A stretch of 14,318 nucleotides of DNA from Treponema sp. (GTDB taxonomy: Bacteria; Spirochaetota; Spirochaetia; Treponematales; Breznakiellaceae), in contig JAISEA010000104.1 in NCBI GenBank assembly GCA_031264475.1, positions 1 to 14,318 on the forward strand. The letters are read 5' to 3'. The translations under genes and the position numbers were made by a program. Positions within the stretch are counted from its first letter, which is position 1. The number at the start of each line of letters is the position of its first letter. The notes beneath the pieces were generated by a model. That model saw only the letters and a program-made list of their open reading frames with translations. It searched no databases and was not told the DNA's origin. Below, piece by piece: positions 1 to 6,300 of the stretch.

Positions 1-120
1 GTGGCATATAAGACGGGTATGGCAGAGTCGTCAAGTAATATCAGTCAAGTAAAAAGTAGCCGTTTTCGTCCTTGTATAATTTCAGAAATTCGTTATAATG
101 AAAAATTATCATGCCAGTAA
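1..120 (+). CDS. possible 3' end of an upstream gene (uncertain)
   Basis: Reading frame 1 is open from the first base to a TAA at 118-120, about 39 codons; the other two + frames close early (a TAA is at 49-51 in frame 2 and near base 8 in frame 3). The predicted residues are polar and show no motif I recognise. If real, this is the tail of a gene that begins outside the window and overlaps the next start codon (111) by 10 bases. The promoter for the next gene would then lie inside it. An open frame this short also occurs by chance, so confidence is low. Confidence 0.2.
   Translation: MAYKTGMAESSSNISQVKSSRFRPCIISEIRYNEKLSCQ
72..99 (+). promoter_or_regulatory. sigma70-like promoter for the EEP gene
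   Basis: TTGTAT (72-77) and a perfect TATAAT (94-99) are separated by 16 bases. The -10 ends 11 bases before the ATG at 111, so a start point at the usual distance would leave a 5' leader of only about 4-5 bases. No Shine-Dalgarno sequence is present. Assigned by motif only. Confidence 0.55.
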
Positions 121-1133
121 AGACAAAAAGATCAAGAAAAAGAAGCAAAAGAAGGAAGCCCGCATCAAAATTGACGATAATTATCGTCGTCGTCATAGCC
201 GCCTTCAGCGCCGCCGTATACTACCTTTGGAGTCAGAATATCGTCAAGCTGCCTGACGATGTATCAAATGCGCTGACGCAGATAGAGCAGTCTGTCGGAC
301 GTACCTCGTCTCAACGTGTAAATGGTAATATTTCTTCCCTGTCTCAATCAGCATCAGACTCGCTTCGTGTTTATTCGTTCAATATACAAATATTCGGGGA
401 ATCTAAAATGAAGAAGCAAGAGGTTGTACAAGTCTTGGTAGACATCGTTTCTCGTGTGGATGTCGTGGCGATTCAGGAAGTACGGTCTATAATCGACGAG
501 CCTGTGAAGGCATTTATGGCAAAGCTTGACCCAAGATACGGCTACGTATTGGGACCTCGTGAGGGGCGTACTGCTTCAAAGGAGCAGTATTGGGTTATTT
601 ACGATACCGATAAGCTTGAAGTTATTGACAGTGCCGTCTTTGACGACATGGGGGATAGGTTTCAACGCCGTCCGATGGCTGTCTATTTTCAAACGAAAGA
701 TAAGTTCGACTTCATTCTGATTGATAATCATATTCAGCCTTCAGATGCGACAAGGGAAATCAGCGTATTGCCTGAAGTTATTGCGTATTTTCAGGATAAA
801 TGGGATGAGATGGATGTGCTGGTTGTAGGCGATTTCAATGCGGACGGCGTTTATTATAATGAGAATGATCTGATAAACGTGTTCCCAGAGCCCGATTACT
901 TGATAATCTTGACTAATGAATACGACACAACTGTAGCAGGGATAGAAGAAGACTCTACGACCTATGACCGTTTCATCATTACGAATTCGGCAAGGGAAGA
1001 TTATACGGGTAATTTTGGCGTTGTCTACTTCGATAAGATGTACAATTTTGCAGAGCTTGGCATAGAACCGAAACAGGTAAGTGATCATTTCCCGATATGG
1101 GCGGAGTTCTGGGTGAATCGTGATACGGATTGA
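111..1133 (+). CDS. membrane-anchored endonuclease/exonuclease/phosphatase (DNase I-fold) protein
   Basis: A 340-residue protein of the endonuclease/exonuclease/phosphatase (EEP) superfamily, metal-dependent phosphodiesterases that cut nucleic acids or phospho-substrates. All core positions of DNase I are visible: FN at 90-91, the metal ligand in IQEV (Glu123), the catalytic His in DNHIQP (His207), GDFNAD (Asp241, Asn243), YDRF (Asp286) and SDHFP (Asp325, His326). Residues 1-20 are very rich in Lys and Arg and are followed by a single hydrophobic segment (about 21-38). This suggests an N-in membrane anchor or uncleaved signal, with the catalytic domain outside the cytoplasm; a low-complexity linker (about 50-84) joins the two. 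The ATG is fixed by an in-frame TGA at 99-101. The closest general type is deoxyribonuclease-1-like, but whether the substrate is DNA, a nucleotide or a lipid cannot be told. It is followed by azlC after one intervening codon. Confidence 0.85.
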   Translation: MPVKTKRSRKRSKRRKPASKLTIIIVVVIAAFSAAVYYLWSQNIVKLPDDVSNALTQIEQSVGRTSSQRVNGNISSLSQSASDSLRVYSFNIQIFGESKMKKQEVVQVLVDIVSRVDVVAIQEVRSIIDEPVKAFMAKLDPRYGYVLGPREGRTASKEQYWVIYDTDKLEVIDSAVFDDMGDRFQRRPMAVYFQTKDKFDFILIDNHIQPSDATREISVLPEVIAYFQDKWDEMDVLVVGDFNADGVYYNENDLINVFPEPDYLIILTNEYDTTVAGIEEDSTTYDRFIITNSAREDYTGNFGVVYFDKMYNFAELGIEPKQVSDHFPIWAEFWVNRDTD

Positions 1134-1136
1134 AAT

Positions 1137-1856
1137 TTGGAAGCGAAAATAAATAAACAGCGGCTTTTTGGACAGGCGGTACGTTACTCAACGCCTGTGT
1201 TGTTGGGTTATACGGCGATAGGTATAGCTTTCGGTTTATTATTGGTTGAGGCTGGTTATGCGTGGTGGCTTGCCTTAGTGATGAGCATTGTCATGTATGC
1301 AGGTGCGGGGCAGTATATTGCGGTGGGGCTTTTCGCCGCGGGCGCGGGGCTTGCAGAAGCCGCTCTGGTGCAACTTGTGGTGAACGCTCGGCACGCGGCT
1401 TATGGTCTTTCTATGCTGAAACGTTTTGAAAAGACAGGTCCTTTTAAGTGGTATCTGATCTTCGCTCTGACAGATGAGACTTTCGCTCTGCTCTCGTCTC
1501 TGACAGAGGTTGAAGGCGCGGCGGACGAACATACCGAGAAAGAACGAGCGTTATTTATGTTTTTTGTGGCGCTACTCGATCATTTTTACTGGGTCGTCGG
1601 TTCCGTCATAGGCGCGGTTGCGGGTTCTCTTCTGCCGTTTGACTTGGAGGGCGTCGGCTTTGCGTTGACTAGCTTGTTCATCGTGCTTATGCTTGAGCAG
1701 ATGTTGAAGATAAAACAACCGTCTATTTTCATCGTTTCTGCGCTTACAGCCGTCGGAACAGTCGCGTTCTTTCCCACGCGCGCTTCTTTACTTTTGGGCA
1801 TGGCGATTTCGCTGGTTGCGGTATATTTCATAGAGAAAAAGGGGGCGGCAATATAA
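1137..1856 (+). CDS. azlC: AzlC-family branched-chain amino acid permease subunit
   Basis: A 239-residue polytopic membrane protein matching the AzlC family, the large subunit of the AzlCD exporter for branched-chain and related amino acids. Family signatures in order: PVLLGYTAIGIAFG (20-33), MYAGAGQY (53-60), NARHAAYGLSM (83-93), LTDETFAL (111-118) and the late hydrophobic stretch GFALTSLFIVLMLEQ (174-188). The length is typical. The chosen start is a TTG at 1137, the only start codon before the conserved N-terminus; a weak GGA at 1127-1129 is the only SD candidate. It lies in the same reading frame as the upstream EEP gene, separated by TGA and one Asn codon, so translation by reinitiation after the upstream stop is likely. 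The usual small partner AzlD (about 100 residues) is absent: only 22 bases separate this stop from the convergent mscS stop. Confidence 0.88.
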   Translation: MEAKINKQRLFGQAVRYSTPVLLGYTAIGIAFGLLLVEAGYAWWLALVMSIVMYAGAGQYIAVGLFAAGAGLAEAALVQLVVNARHAAYGLSMLKRFEKTGPFKWYLIFALTDETFALLSSLTEVEGAADEHTEKERALFMFFVALLDHFYWVVGSVIGAVAGSLLPFDLEGVGFALTSLFIVLMLEQMLKIKQPSIFIVSALTAVGTVAFFPTRASLLLGMAISLVAVYFIEKKGAAI

Positions 1857-1878
1857 AAAGTATGCTAGACTCGCTTCA

Positions 1879-3144
1879 TCAGACGTTTACAGGCGTTAAA
1901 TCCCCATCCACAGACTCCGCATCACCCGGCGGCACAACCGTATAGTAATGGGTAGCCGTCATATCCAAACCTGCGTCCTCGAAAACAACCTGTATGTTTT
2001 TGTGTAATTCGGAATAAATCGCTGGTATCTTCTCGAATTCCTTGGTATAGACGTTGATTTGATAAGTCGCATAGAAGTCGTCCATCCGCGTATGAAGTAC
2101 AAAAGGCTTTGGCTCCTTTAAGATGTGGTGTGTTAGCTCCGCCGCGTCGAGAAGTAATTTTTCCACCAACTCGTAAGACGTGTGGTACCCGAAGGTGATC
2201 TCTGTATAGAGAATGACTCCCTTGTCGTGCTTATCCTTAGTTGCAAACGTATAGTTAGTGATGCTCGATGTGAGAATGGTCAAGTTCGGGAAAGTAACAT
2301 ATTCGTTCTTATGGGTACGAAGTCGTGTTACGGTCGCCGATTTTTCCACCACAAAGCCTACGGTGTCGCCGATTTTTATGCGGTCGCCTAGATTGAATGG
2401 GCGCATATACGTTACCACAACACCGGCGACTAGATTTCCGATGATAGAAGTAGAACCGAACGAGAACAAGATACCTATGAACACGGAGACGCCTTTGAAG
2501 ATATCCGACTCAGAATGAGGCAACATTGGGTAGACGATGATGAGGGTGAAGGCGTAAATCAGGACGCGCAGAATATTGAACGTCGGTTGCGCCCAATCAG
2601 GGTAGAATCCGGGCAGGACGAGCTTCCTTTTTTCAATCTGTATGGTGAAGAATCTAACCAATCTAATAAAATAGTGGGAAATGATACACGTTATGATGAT
2701 GGTTATGAGATTGGGAATATATCCAATAATGGCTAACCCTGTATTTTTTAGCGGATTGAGGATGTAGCTGAGCAAAGTAAAAGCGATGTTCTTCGTCTGT
2801 TCAAAAAGGGCGAACGCAGTAACAAGCGTCAAGTATCCGATGATAAGGTAGACCACGTATTTGATTATCCGTAATAAGAACAACACGATCTTTAAGATTT
2901 GTTCCGCTCCGAGAAGCTGAAGCTTCTTGAAAACGATGGGCTTGATTCGTTCTCCTCCGCGTAAAGCTACTTTTTTTTCTATCTTCTTAAAAAGATAAGC
3001 GACTAGTTTTATAAGCAAAACCGTTACGATTAAGATAACGATGCATAAACCAAGCTTCATAAAAATGTTTTCATGCACCAAATTATCCACGATGCCGACA
3101 GTGGCGTCTTCAGTCTGTTCGATACTTTCTACTAATGTTTCCAT
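1879..3144 (-). CDS. MscS-family mechanosensitive ion channel
   Basis: A 421-residue membrane protein of the small-conductance mechanosensitive channel family, which releases solutes on hypo-osmotic shock. About five hydrophobic segments are visible (roughly 30-52, 82-112, 132-158, 190-206 and 217-246). The last is the pore helix, Gly/Ser/Ala rich, containing SFGSTSIIGNLVAG. It runs into the family hallmark RPFNLGDRIKIGD, then a beta domain with TRLRTHKNEYVTFPN and a mixed alpha/beta C-terminal domain. It is longer than E. coli MscS (286 residues) because of additional N-terminal helices, and so resembles MscM/YnaI-type homologues. The ATG at 3144 is preferred over one at 3168 because a TATAAT box (3152-3157) lies between them, so the longer form could not be made from that promoter. 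Neither start has a good SD. The gene converges on azlC. Confidence 0.88.
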   Translation of the reverse strand: METLVESIEQTEDATVGIVDNLVHENIFMKLGLCIVILIVTVLLIKLVAYLFKKIEKKVALRGGERIKPIVFKKLQLLGAEQILKIVLFLLRIIKYVVYLIIGYLTLVTAFALFEQTKNIAFTLLSYILNPLKNTGLAIIGYIPNLITIIITCIISHYFIRLVRFFTIQIEKRKLVLPGFYPDWAQPTFNILRVLIYAFTLIIVYPMLPHSESDIFKGVSVFIGILFSFGSTSIIGNLVAGVVVTYMRPFNLGDRIKIGDTVGFVVEKSATVTRLRTHKNEYVTFPNLTILTSSITNYTFATKDKHDKGVILYTEITFGYHTSYELVEKLLLDAAELTHHILKEPKPFVLHTRMDDFYATYQINVYTKEFEKIPAIYSELHKNIQVVFEDAGLDMTATHYYTVVPPGDAESVDGDLTPVNV

Positions 3145-3151
3145 AAATCTG

Positions 3152-3179
3152 ATTATACTTCCTTTCATAAATATTGCAA
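3152..3179 (-). promoter_or_regulatory. promoter of the mscS-family gene
   Basis: On the minus strand TTGCAA (3174-3179) and TATAAT (3152-3157) are 16 bases apart. Exactly 7 bases lie between the -10 and the ATG at 3144, so the expected start point is at or next to the A of the ATG. This implies a leaderless message and argues for the shorter start. Confidence 0.5.
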
Positions 3180-3237
3180 GCTTTAATTTCTCACTATTCG
3201 TTACATACGAATCTAAAAGGCAACATACTCATACAAT

Positions 3238-3255
3238 GCCGCCCTTCCCGGCGGC
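3238..3255 (-). other. GC-rich hairpin downstream of the secreted-protein operon
   Basis: GCCGCC (3238-3243) pairs perfectly with GGCGGC (3250-3255) around a 6-base loop. It lies 18 bases after the stop of the 3273-4601 gene. No T-run follows on the minus strand, so it is not a standard intrinsic terminator; it may stabilise the mRNA 3' end or be a repeat remnant. The rest of the 3145-3272 gap shows only the mscS promoter. Confidence 0.4.
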
Positions 3256-3272
3256 TTGGCGGACAGTGCCTT

Positions 3273-4601
3273 TCAGAAGGGTAACATAAACCGTACACCC
3301 ACTTTGAAGACTGGCAATTCAAAATACATAGAGTCGCCGACTACTTCTTGAATAAATCCATTATCTTCCAGACCTTTTGATACGGATTCTTCATAATAAT
3401 TGGTTAAGATATAGGCGGAAGCGCCCACTTCGACAAAGAATTTAAGGTACAGAGGCGTCTCCCATTCATAACCAACGGCAAAGGCGAAGCTGAACGGGCT
3501 AAAGTCGTCAAACCAGCTCGTTTCAAACATTCTCTTAAAGCTCTTCCAGCTATTCTCGCCGATCTTCTCAAGATTGAGACGCATCATAGCTGTGAATTGG
3601 AAGTATAACTGAGGGATATAGGGTTTTTCCAGAGAAAGCGCGTGCCATCCAATGGCTAATCCGGGCATAATAAGCTTTTGTCTACTGAAACTCGTCTCTA
3701 GCGGTTGACCGTTAGAATCAGCGGCGAATAGTCCGAAAGCCTGTTGTTGAACTCCTATACTGAAGAACCAGCCGTTTTGCGTTTGCCTTGAAACCCAGAA
3801 TTCTGGGAAACGACCCTGAAAAAGCCCTACATCGATGCTTGTCGGGAAGAAACGCTGGCGTGGCAAATCTAAGACGTTATTATTCTTATCCACGTAGGAA
3901 ACGCCTCTACGCTTGGCGTATTTTTTGTGAGACATTTCCCATGAAAACGTTGCGGGCATAGATATATCGAAACCAATAGTTCCCGAATCAGGAATAGTGA
4001 ACGGTGAGGCAAAAACGCCGGAGACTTGGGCGCCGGGAGGACCGTTGACGATGAACTGTGGTTTTAAGGCGCCTCTTATGAAGTCCTTCAAATCAGTCGT
4101 TATAGGCAACCAGAAGTAGACAAGCAGATCGTCTTCTTGTGGGACGCGTTCCGAGAAGACCTTTTCAAGCACATTCAGTTCAGAAAAAAGCTCGCGGATG
4201 GAATAACGAACAGTAAGAGTACCAGTGTCGATATTGCCTGTTGCGTGAATGTCAATAAAGATCGGTATCTTTTGCTCTGTAGCTTCGGCGATAGGGTCTC
4301 CGCTCGAACCGTCTATATAGCGAAGGATTTGGGCGGCGTTTTCCACACTACTCAAGGAAGCTTCGATGGAATAATTCCAAAACTCCTTATCAGGGAAGGG
4401 ACCGGTATAGTCCTGCCATATCACATCACCAGCCTCCCGCGCCAAAATGAAGAAATCCTCGTCAATAGTGAAGCGAAACAACACATTCATACTCGCCGTC
4501 TGATAATCAAGAGCTTCTTGAGCGTGGAGAGTGGAAGCCGTCAAGCATATAAAAACGAACAATTTGAATAATTTAGTGAATTGTGAAGACTTGTTTACCA
4601 T
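3273..4601 (-). CDS. secreted, probable outer-membrane beta-barrel protein
   Basis: A 442-residue exported protein of unknown function. It starts with a clear signal peptide (basic N-terminus, hydrophobic core KLFVFICLTASTLHA, likely cut after HAQ or HA near residues 26-28). The N-terminal half is an extracytoplasmic domain with no motif I recognise. From about residue 240 the sequence alternates hydrophobic and polar residues in strand-like stretches rich in aromatic residues and ends in MLPF; a terminal Phe is the usual signal for outer-membrane beta-barrel assembly. The ATG at 4601 is chosen over the ATG at 4628 because it begins the signal peptide and has a GGAG 10 bases upstream (4611-4614). 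It overlaps the end of the upstream gene by 7 bases, so the two are translationally coupled and probably act in the same envelope process. Not assigned to a named family. Confidence 0.7.
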   Translation of the reverse strand: MVNKSSQFTKLFKLFVFICLTASTLHAQEALDYQTASMNVLFRFTIDEDFFILAREAGDVIWQDYTGPFPDKEFWNYSIEASLSSVENAAQILRYIDGSSGDPIAEATEQKIPIFIDIHATGNIDTGTLTVRYSIRELFSELNVLEKVFSERVPQEDDLLVYFWLPITTDLKDFIRGALKPQFIVNGPPGAQVSGVFASPFTIPDSGTIGFDISMPATFSWEMSHKKYAKRRGVSYVDKNNNVLDLPRQRFFPTSIDVGLFQGRFPEFWVSRQTQNGWFFSIGVQQQAFGLFAADSNGQPLETSFSRQKLIMPGLAIGWHALSLEKPYIPQLYFQFTAMMRLNLEKIGENSWKSFKRMFETSWFDDFSPFSFAFAVGYEWETPLYLKFFVEVGASAYILTNYYEESVSKGLEDNGFIQEVVGDSMYFELPVFKVGVRFMLPF

Positions 4602-5791
4602 TTTATCATCACTCCAAAGGAAATGCACGTCCCAAAATCGGTTCTATCCTTTCCAAAAGTTTCTCTATCGTACCAAAAGACTTTCGGCAGTCTGATTTCG
4701 CTCACTAACGCCCATCTTGAGAAATGGTATTCCACATCAAACCAAAGCGGATCAGCCAAAATATCGTATTGATTACCTGAAGAGACGAGAGACGCGCCTG
4801 TGCCTGCTATGATCCGCAAAGCCCACCTGTTTTTCGGCAATAAGGAAAGCCCTGTGCCGAACCGAAATTCGCCATGAGCCTTGTCTTTAAACGAAGACAG
4901 AGCGGTACGTGCGTTCCATATCCCGTAACTAAACTTGAGAAACCAACGGTCTGGGGAAATGAAGAACCTATAACCCATGTCCGCGGAATACGTTGAAATA
5001 TCGCGGAATTCGGACATAAGGACGAAACTATGTCTATTTTTCGCTAACAAGGGCTTTACGGTGAATGGCTCGTTGGTTATGCCGTTAGGCAGGGTAAAAG
5101 AACGCGACCAGTAACCGTCTTTAGTTGCGGTGCCGAAGACCTGGGCGTTTCTGACAAAGAGGAACACTGATTCGGTCGTCAATTCGCCGTCTTTGACAAC
5201 GCCTGCGACAACGCCGTCTTCACCGCCGTAGCGAATTTCAACCCCGTCTTGGGCACAGAGGAAACGTTGAGGAATACTCACCGCGAAGTCCCTGTTAAAT
5301 TCAACCGCGGGAAAAGACTTGTCGTATTTTTGCAGTAACCGTTCTGTGGAAATTTCGATAGTGTTGTCTACAGAGACTCCGCTGGCGACCGCCATGAGCG
5401 GAGTGAAGAACGTCTCGCTTGCGCGTACTCTATTTTCCACTGCGTCGAACAAACCAAAGCGCCAAGAAAGCCGTCCGTTATTGTAAACGGTCCACACGGT
5501 AATAGCCCAGCGAACCCCGTTGTCCACGCACAACCGCGCCAACGCCTCGGAGGAAAAATCTTCCGCCTTATCGTTAATATAGGGAACCCTGACCTGTATT
5601 CCGCTATTCCAAAAAGCGGCGTCGACAATATAGGCGGTTCTTTCAATTTCAGGACGCAATTCAGGCGGAGTATTTTCTTCCCCGTGGTGGCTATAGACGA
5701 TAACAGCTGAATTGCCGTCCAAGTCCTCGGAACAGACGGCGTGTAGTCCCAGAGCGATTGTTAAAGCATAGAAAAATAAAAACTTCTTCAT
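4595..5791 (-). CDS. secreted, probable outer-membrane-associated protein
   Basis: A 398-residue exported protein of unknown function. It begins with a signal peptide (MKKFLFFYALTIALGLHAV, cleavage probable near residue 21). Cys20 lacks a convincing lipobox because Val is at -1. Residues about 25-150 form an alpha/beta region (SAVIVYSHHG, then WAITVWTVYNNGRLSWRFGLFDA) recalling the periplasmic TolB-like or PEGA-type domains found ahead of spirochaetal barrels, but I cannot name it. The last 150 residues are amphipathic and aromatic-rich, with strand-like blocks ending in ISFGVMIKW, like treponemal outer-membrane barrels. The ATG at 5791 is used, not the upstream ATG at 5872: the latter lies inside the promoter and gives no signal peptide. 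It is the first gene of a two-gene operon with the 3273-4601 gene. Confidence 0.68.
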   Translation of the reverse strand: MKKFLFFYALTIALGLHAVCSEDLDGNSAVIVYSHHGEENTPPELRPEIERTAYIVDAAFWNSGIQVRVPYINDKAEDFSSEALARLCVDNGVRWAITVWTVYNNGRLSWRFGLFDAVENRVRASETFFTPLMAVASGVSVDNTIEISTERLLQKYDKSFPAVEFNRDFAVSIPQRFLCAQDGVEIRYGGEDGVVAGVVKDGELTTESVFLFVRNAQVFGTATKDGYWSRSFTLPNGITNEPFTVKPLLAKNRHSFVLMSEFRDISTYSADMGYRFFISPDRWFLKFSYGIWNARTALSSFKDKAHGEFRFGTGLSLLPKNRWALRIIAGTGASLVSSGNQYDILADPLWFDVEYHFSRWALVSEIRLPKVFWYDRETFGKDRTDFGTCISFGVMIKW

Positions 5792-5857
5792 TATTACCCC
5801 AACGTTCCTTCTCGTAGTATTGTAGTCTCGCGGTAAATTTAAAGGCGCGTTAAGATA

Positions 5858-5886
5858 AGTATACCATAACAAGACAGATAAAGCAA
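5858..5886 (-). promoter_or_regulatory. extended -10 promoter of the secreted-protein operon
   Basis: On the minus strand TTGCTT (5881-5886) and TATACT (5858-5863) are 17 bases apart, and the -10 is preceded by TGG, an extended -10. The start point would fall near 5851, giving a leader of about 60 bases before the ATG at 5791. A GGGG tract 6 bases before that ATG is the only SD-like sequence. This leadered layout contrasts with mnmG, mscS and the activase gene in the same window. Confidence 0.6.
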
Positions 5887-5918
5887 CAATTCTGCTAAAT
5901 TAAACCCGTTTCTGAATA

Positions 5919-6024
5919 TAAGGAGGGGGGCGCGGTTTTCCAAAACGGAGGATGGCACACAGAGGTCCTTGTGGTGCGCCCCCCTGTCTCCAGCCCCCCT
6001 TAGGGGGTCTTCCGCCACCCCCTA
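5919..6024 (+). repeat. palindromic repeat element, intergenic copy
   Basis: This non-coding stretch begins TAAGGAGGGGGG and ends TAGGGGG-10 nt-CCCCCTA (6001-6024). A perfect 9-bp pairing joins GGGGGGCGC (5925-5933) to GCGCCCCCC (5976-5984) and encloses a small hairpin GTTTT-CC-AAAAC (5935-5946) and a second weaker one. The same beginning and end (TAAGGAGGGGG ... TAGGGGG-loop-CCCCCTA, with CTTCCGCC in the loop) recur inside mnmG at 7387-7472. I see no open frame or SD here. The first bases after the operon promoter (5887-5918) contain nothing recognisable. Confidence 0.6.
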
Positions 6025-6103
6025 ACAACGGGACGGCTCCGCTTGCGTGCCCGTGCGCCGCCCTACCCTAACAACGAGTAGGAACCCCGCTTGTTTACAA
6101 GCG
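6022..6103 (+). repeat. two degenerate CTAACAACG repeat units
   Basis: Two units starting CTAACAACG (6022 and 6069) continue into a GG-CCGCTTG block. The second carries a 7-bp hairpin CGCTTGT-TT-ACAAGCG at about 6087-6102. They are truncated relatives of the unit in the adjacent element (CTAACAACGCGAAGGCTCCG at about 6149) and of units at 9620-9710 on the other strand. They look like an accretion of the same repeat family beside the full element. Confidence 0.5.
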
Positions 6104-6300
6104 CACCCTTCGGGTGTTTTAAACTGCCCCGCCACACGTGTAGATTACCTAACAACGCGAAGGCTCCGCTTGCTTGCAAGCGCACCCTTCCTGACGGGGA
6201 CAGCGGCGCTCCCTTTCGTACAACACCCGTTGTGAAGTATTTAAACAGGCTTGCCTGTCGGACAACAACTATTAAGAAGTATTTAAACACCCGAAGGGTG
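6104..6300 (+). repeat. structured repeat element A, bounded by inverted CACCC hairpins
   Basis: The element starts with the hairpin CACCC-TTC-GGGTG (6104-6116) followed by TTTTAAA. It ends with ATTTAAA followed by CACCC-GAA-GGGTG (6288-6300), so its ends are inverted copies about 20 bases long. Inside are GTGTAGATTACCTAACAACG (6138-6157), the hairpin CGCTTGC-TT-GCAAGCG (about 6167-6182), ACAAC-ACCC-GTTGT (about 6220-6233) and ACAGGC-TT-GCCTGT (about 6245-6258). It contains no gene. A diverged copy lies in inverted orientation at 9511-9756. Its right end overlaps the 3' end of mnmG. It resembles a REP/BIME or MITE-like element; no transposase or clear target-site duplication is visible. Confidence 0.7.

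Noticed and set aside
1131..1133. TGA read as tryptophan, making one EEP-AzlC protein
   Set aside because: TGA ends other genes in the window normally (mscS, the 3273 and 8786 genes) and tryptophan is encoded by TGG throughout; a normal stop with reinitiation is simpler.
3238..3255. Intrinsic terminator
   Set aside because: The stem is strong but no T-run follows on the minus strand.
4137..4571. + strand open frame of 144 codons
   Set aside because: It is antisense to the secreted protein gene 3273-4601, with no SD or motif.
5368..5646. Minus-strand open frame of 92 codons inside the 4595-5791 gene
   Set aside because: It lies wholly inside a gene with a signal peptide and consistent barrel-like sequence; it is a shadow in another frame.
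5919..5991. tRNA-like fold
   Set aside because: The branched palindrome has no anticodon arm, T-loop consensus or CCA end, so a tRNA is not supported.
6104..6300. Insertion sequence
   Set aside because: There are inverted ends but no transposase gene and no visible target-site duplication; a non-coding structured repeat fits better.
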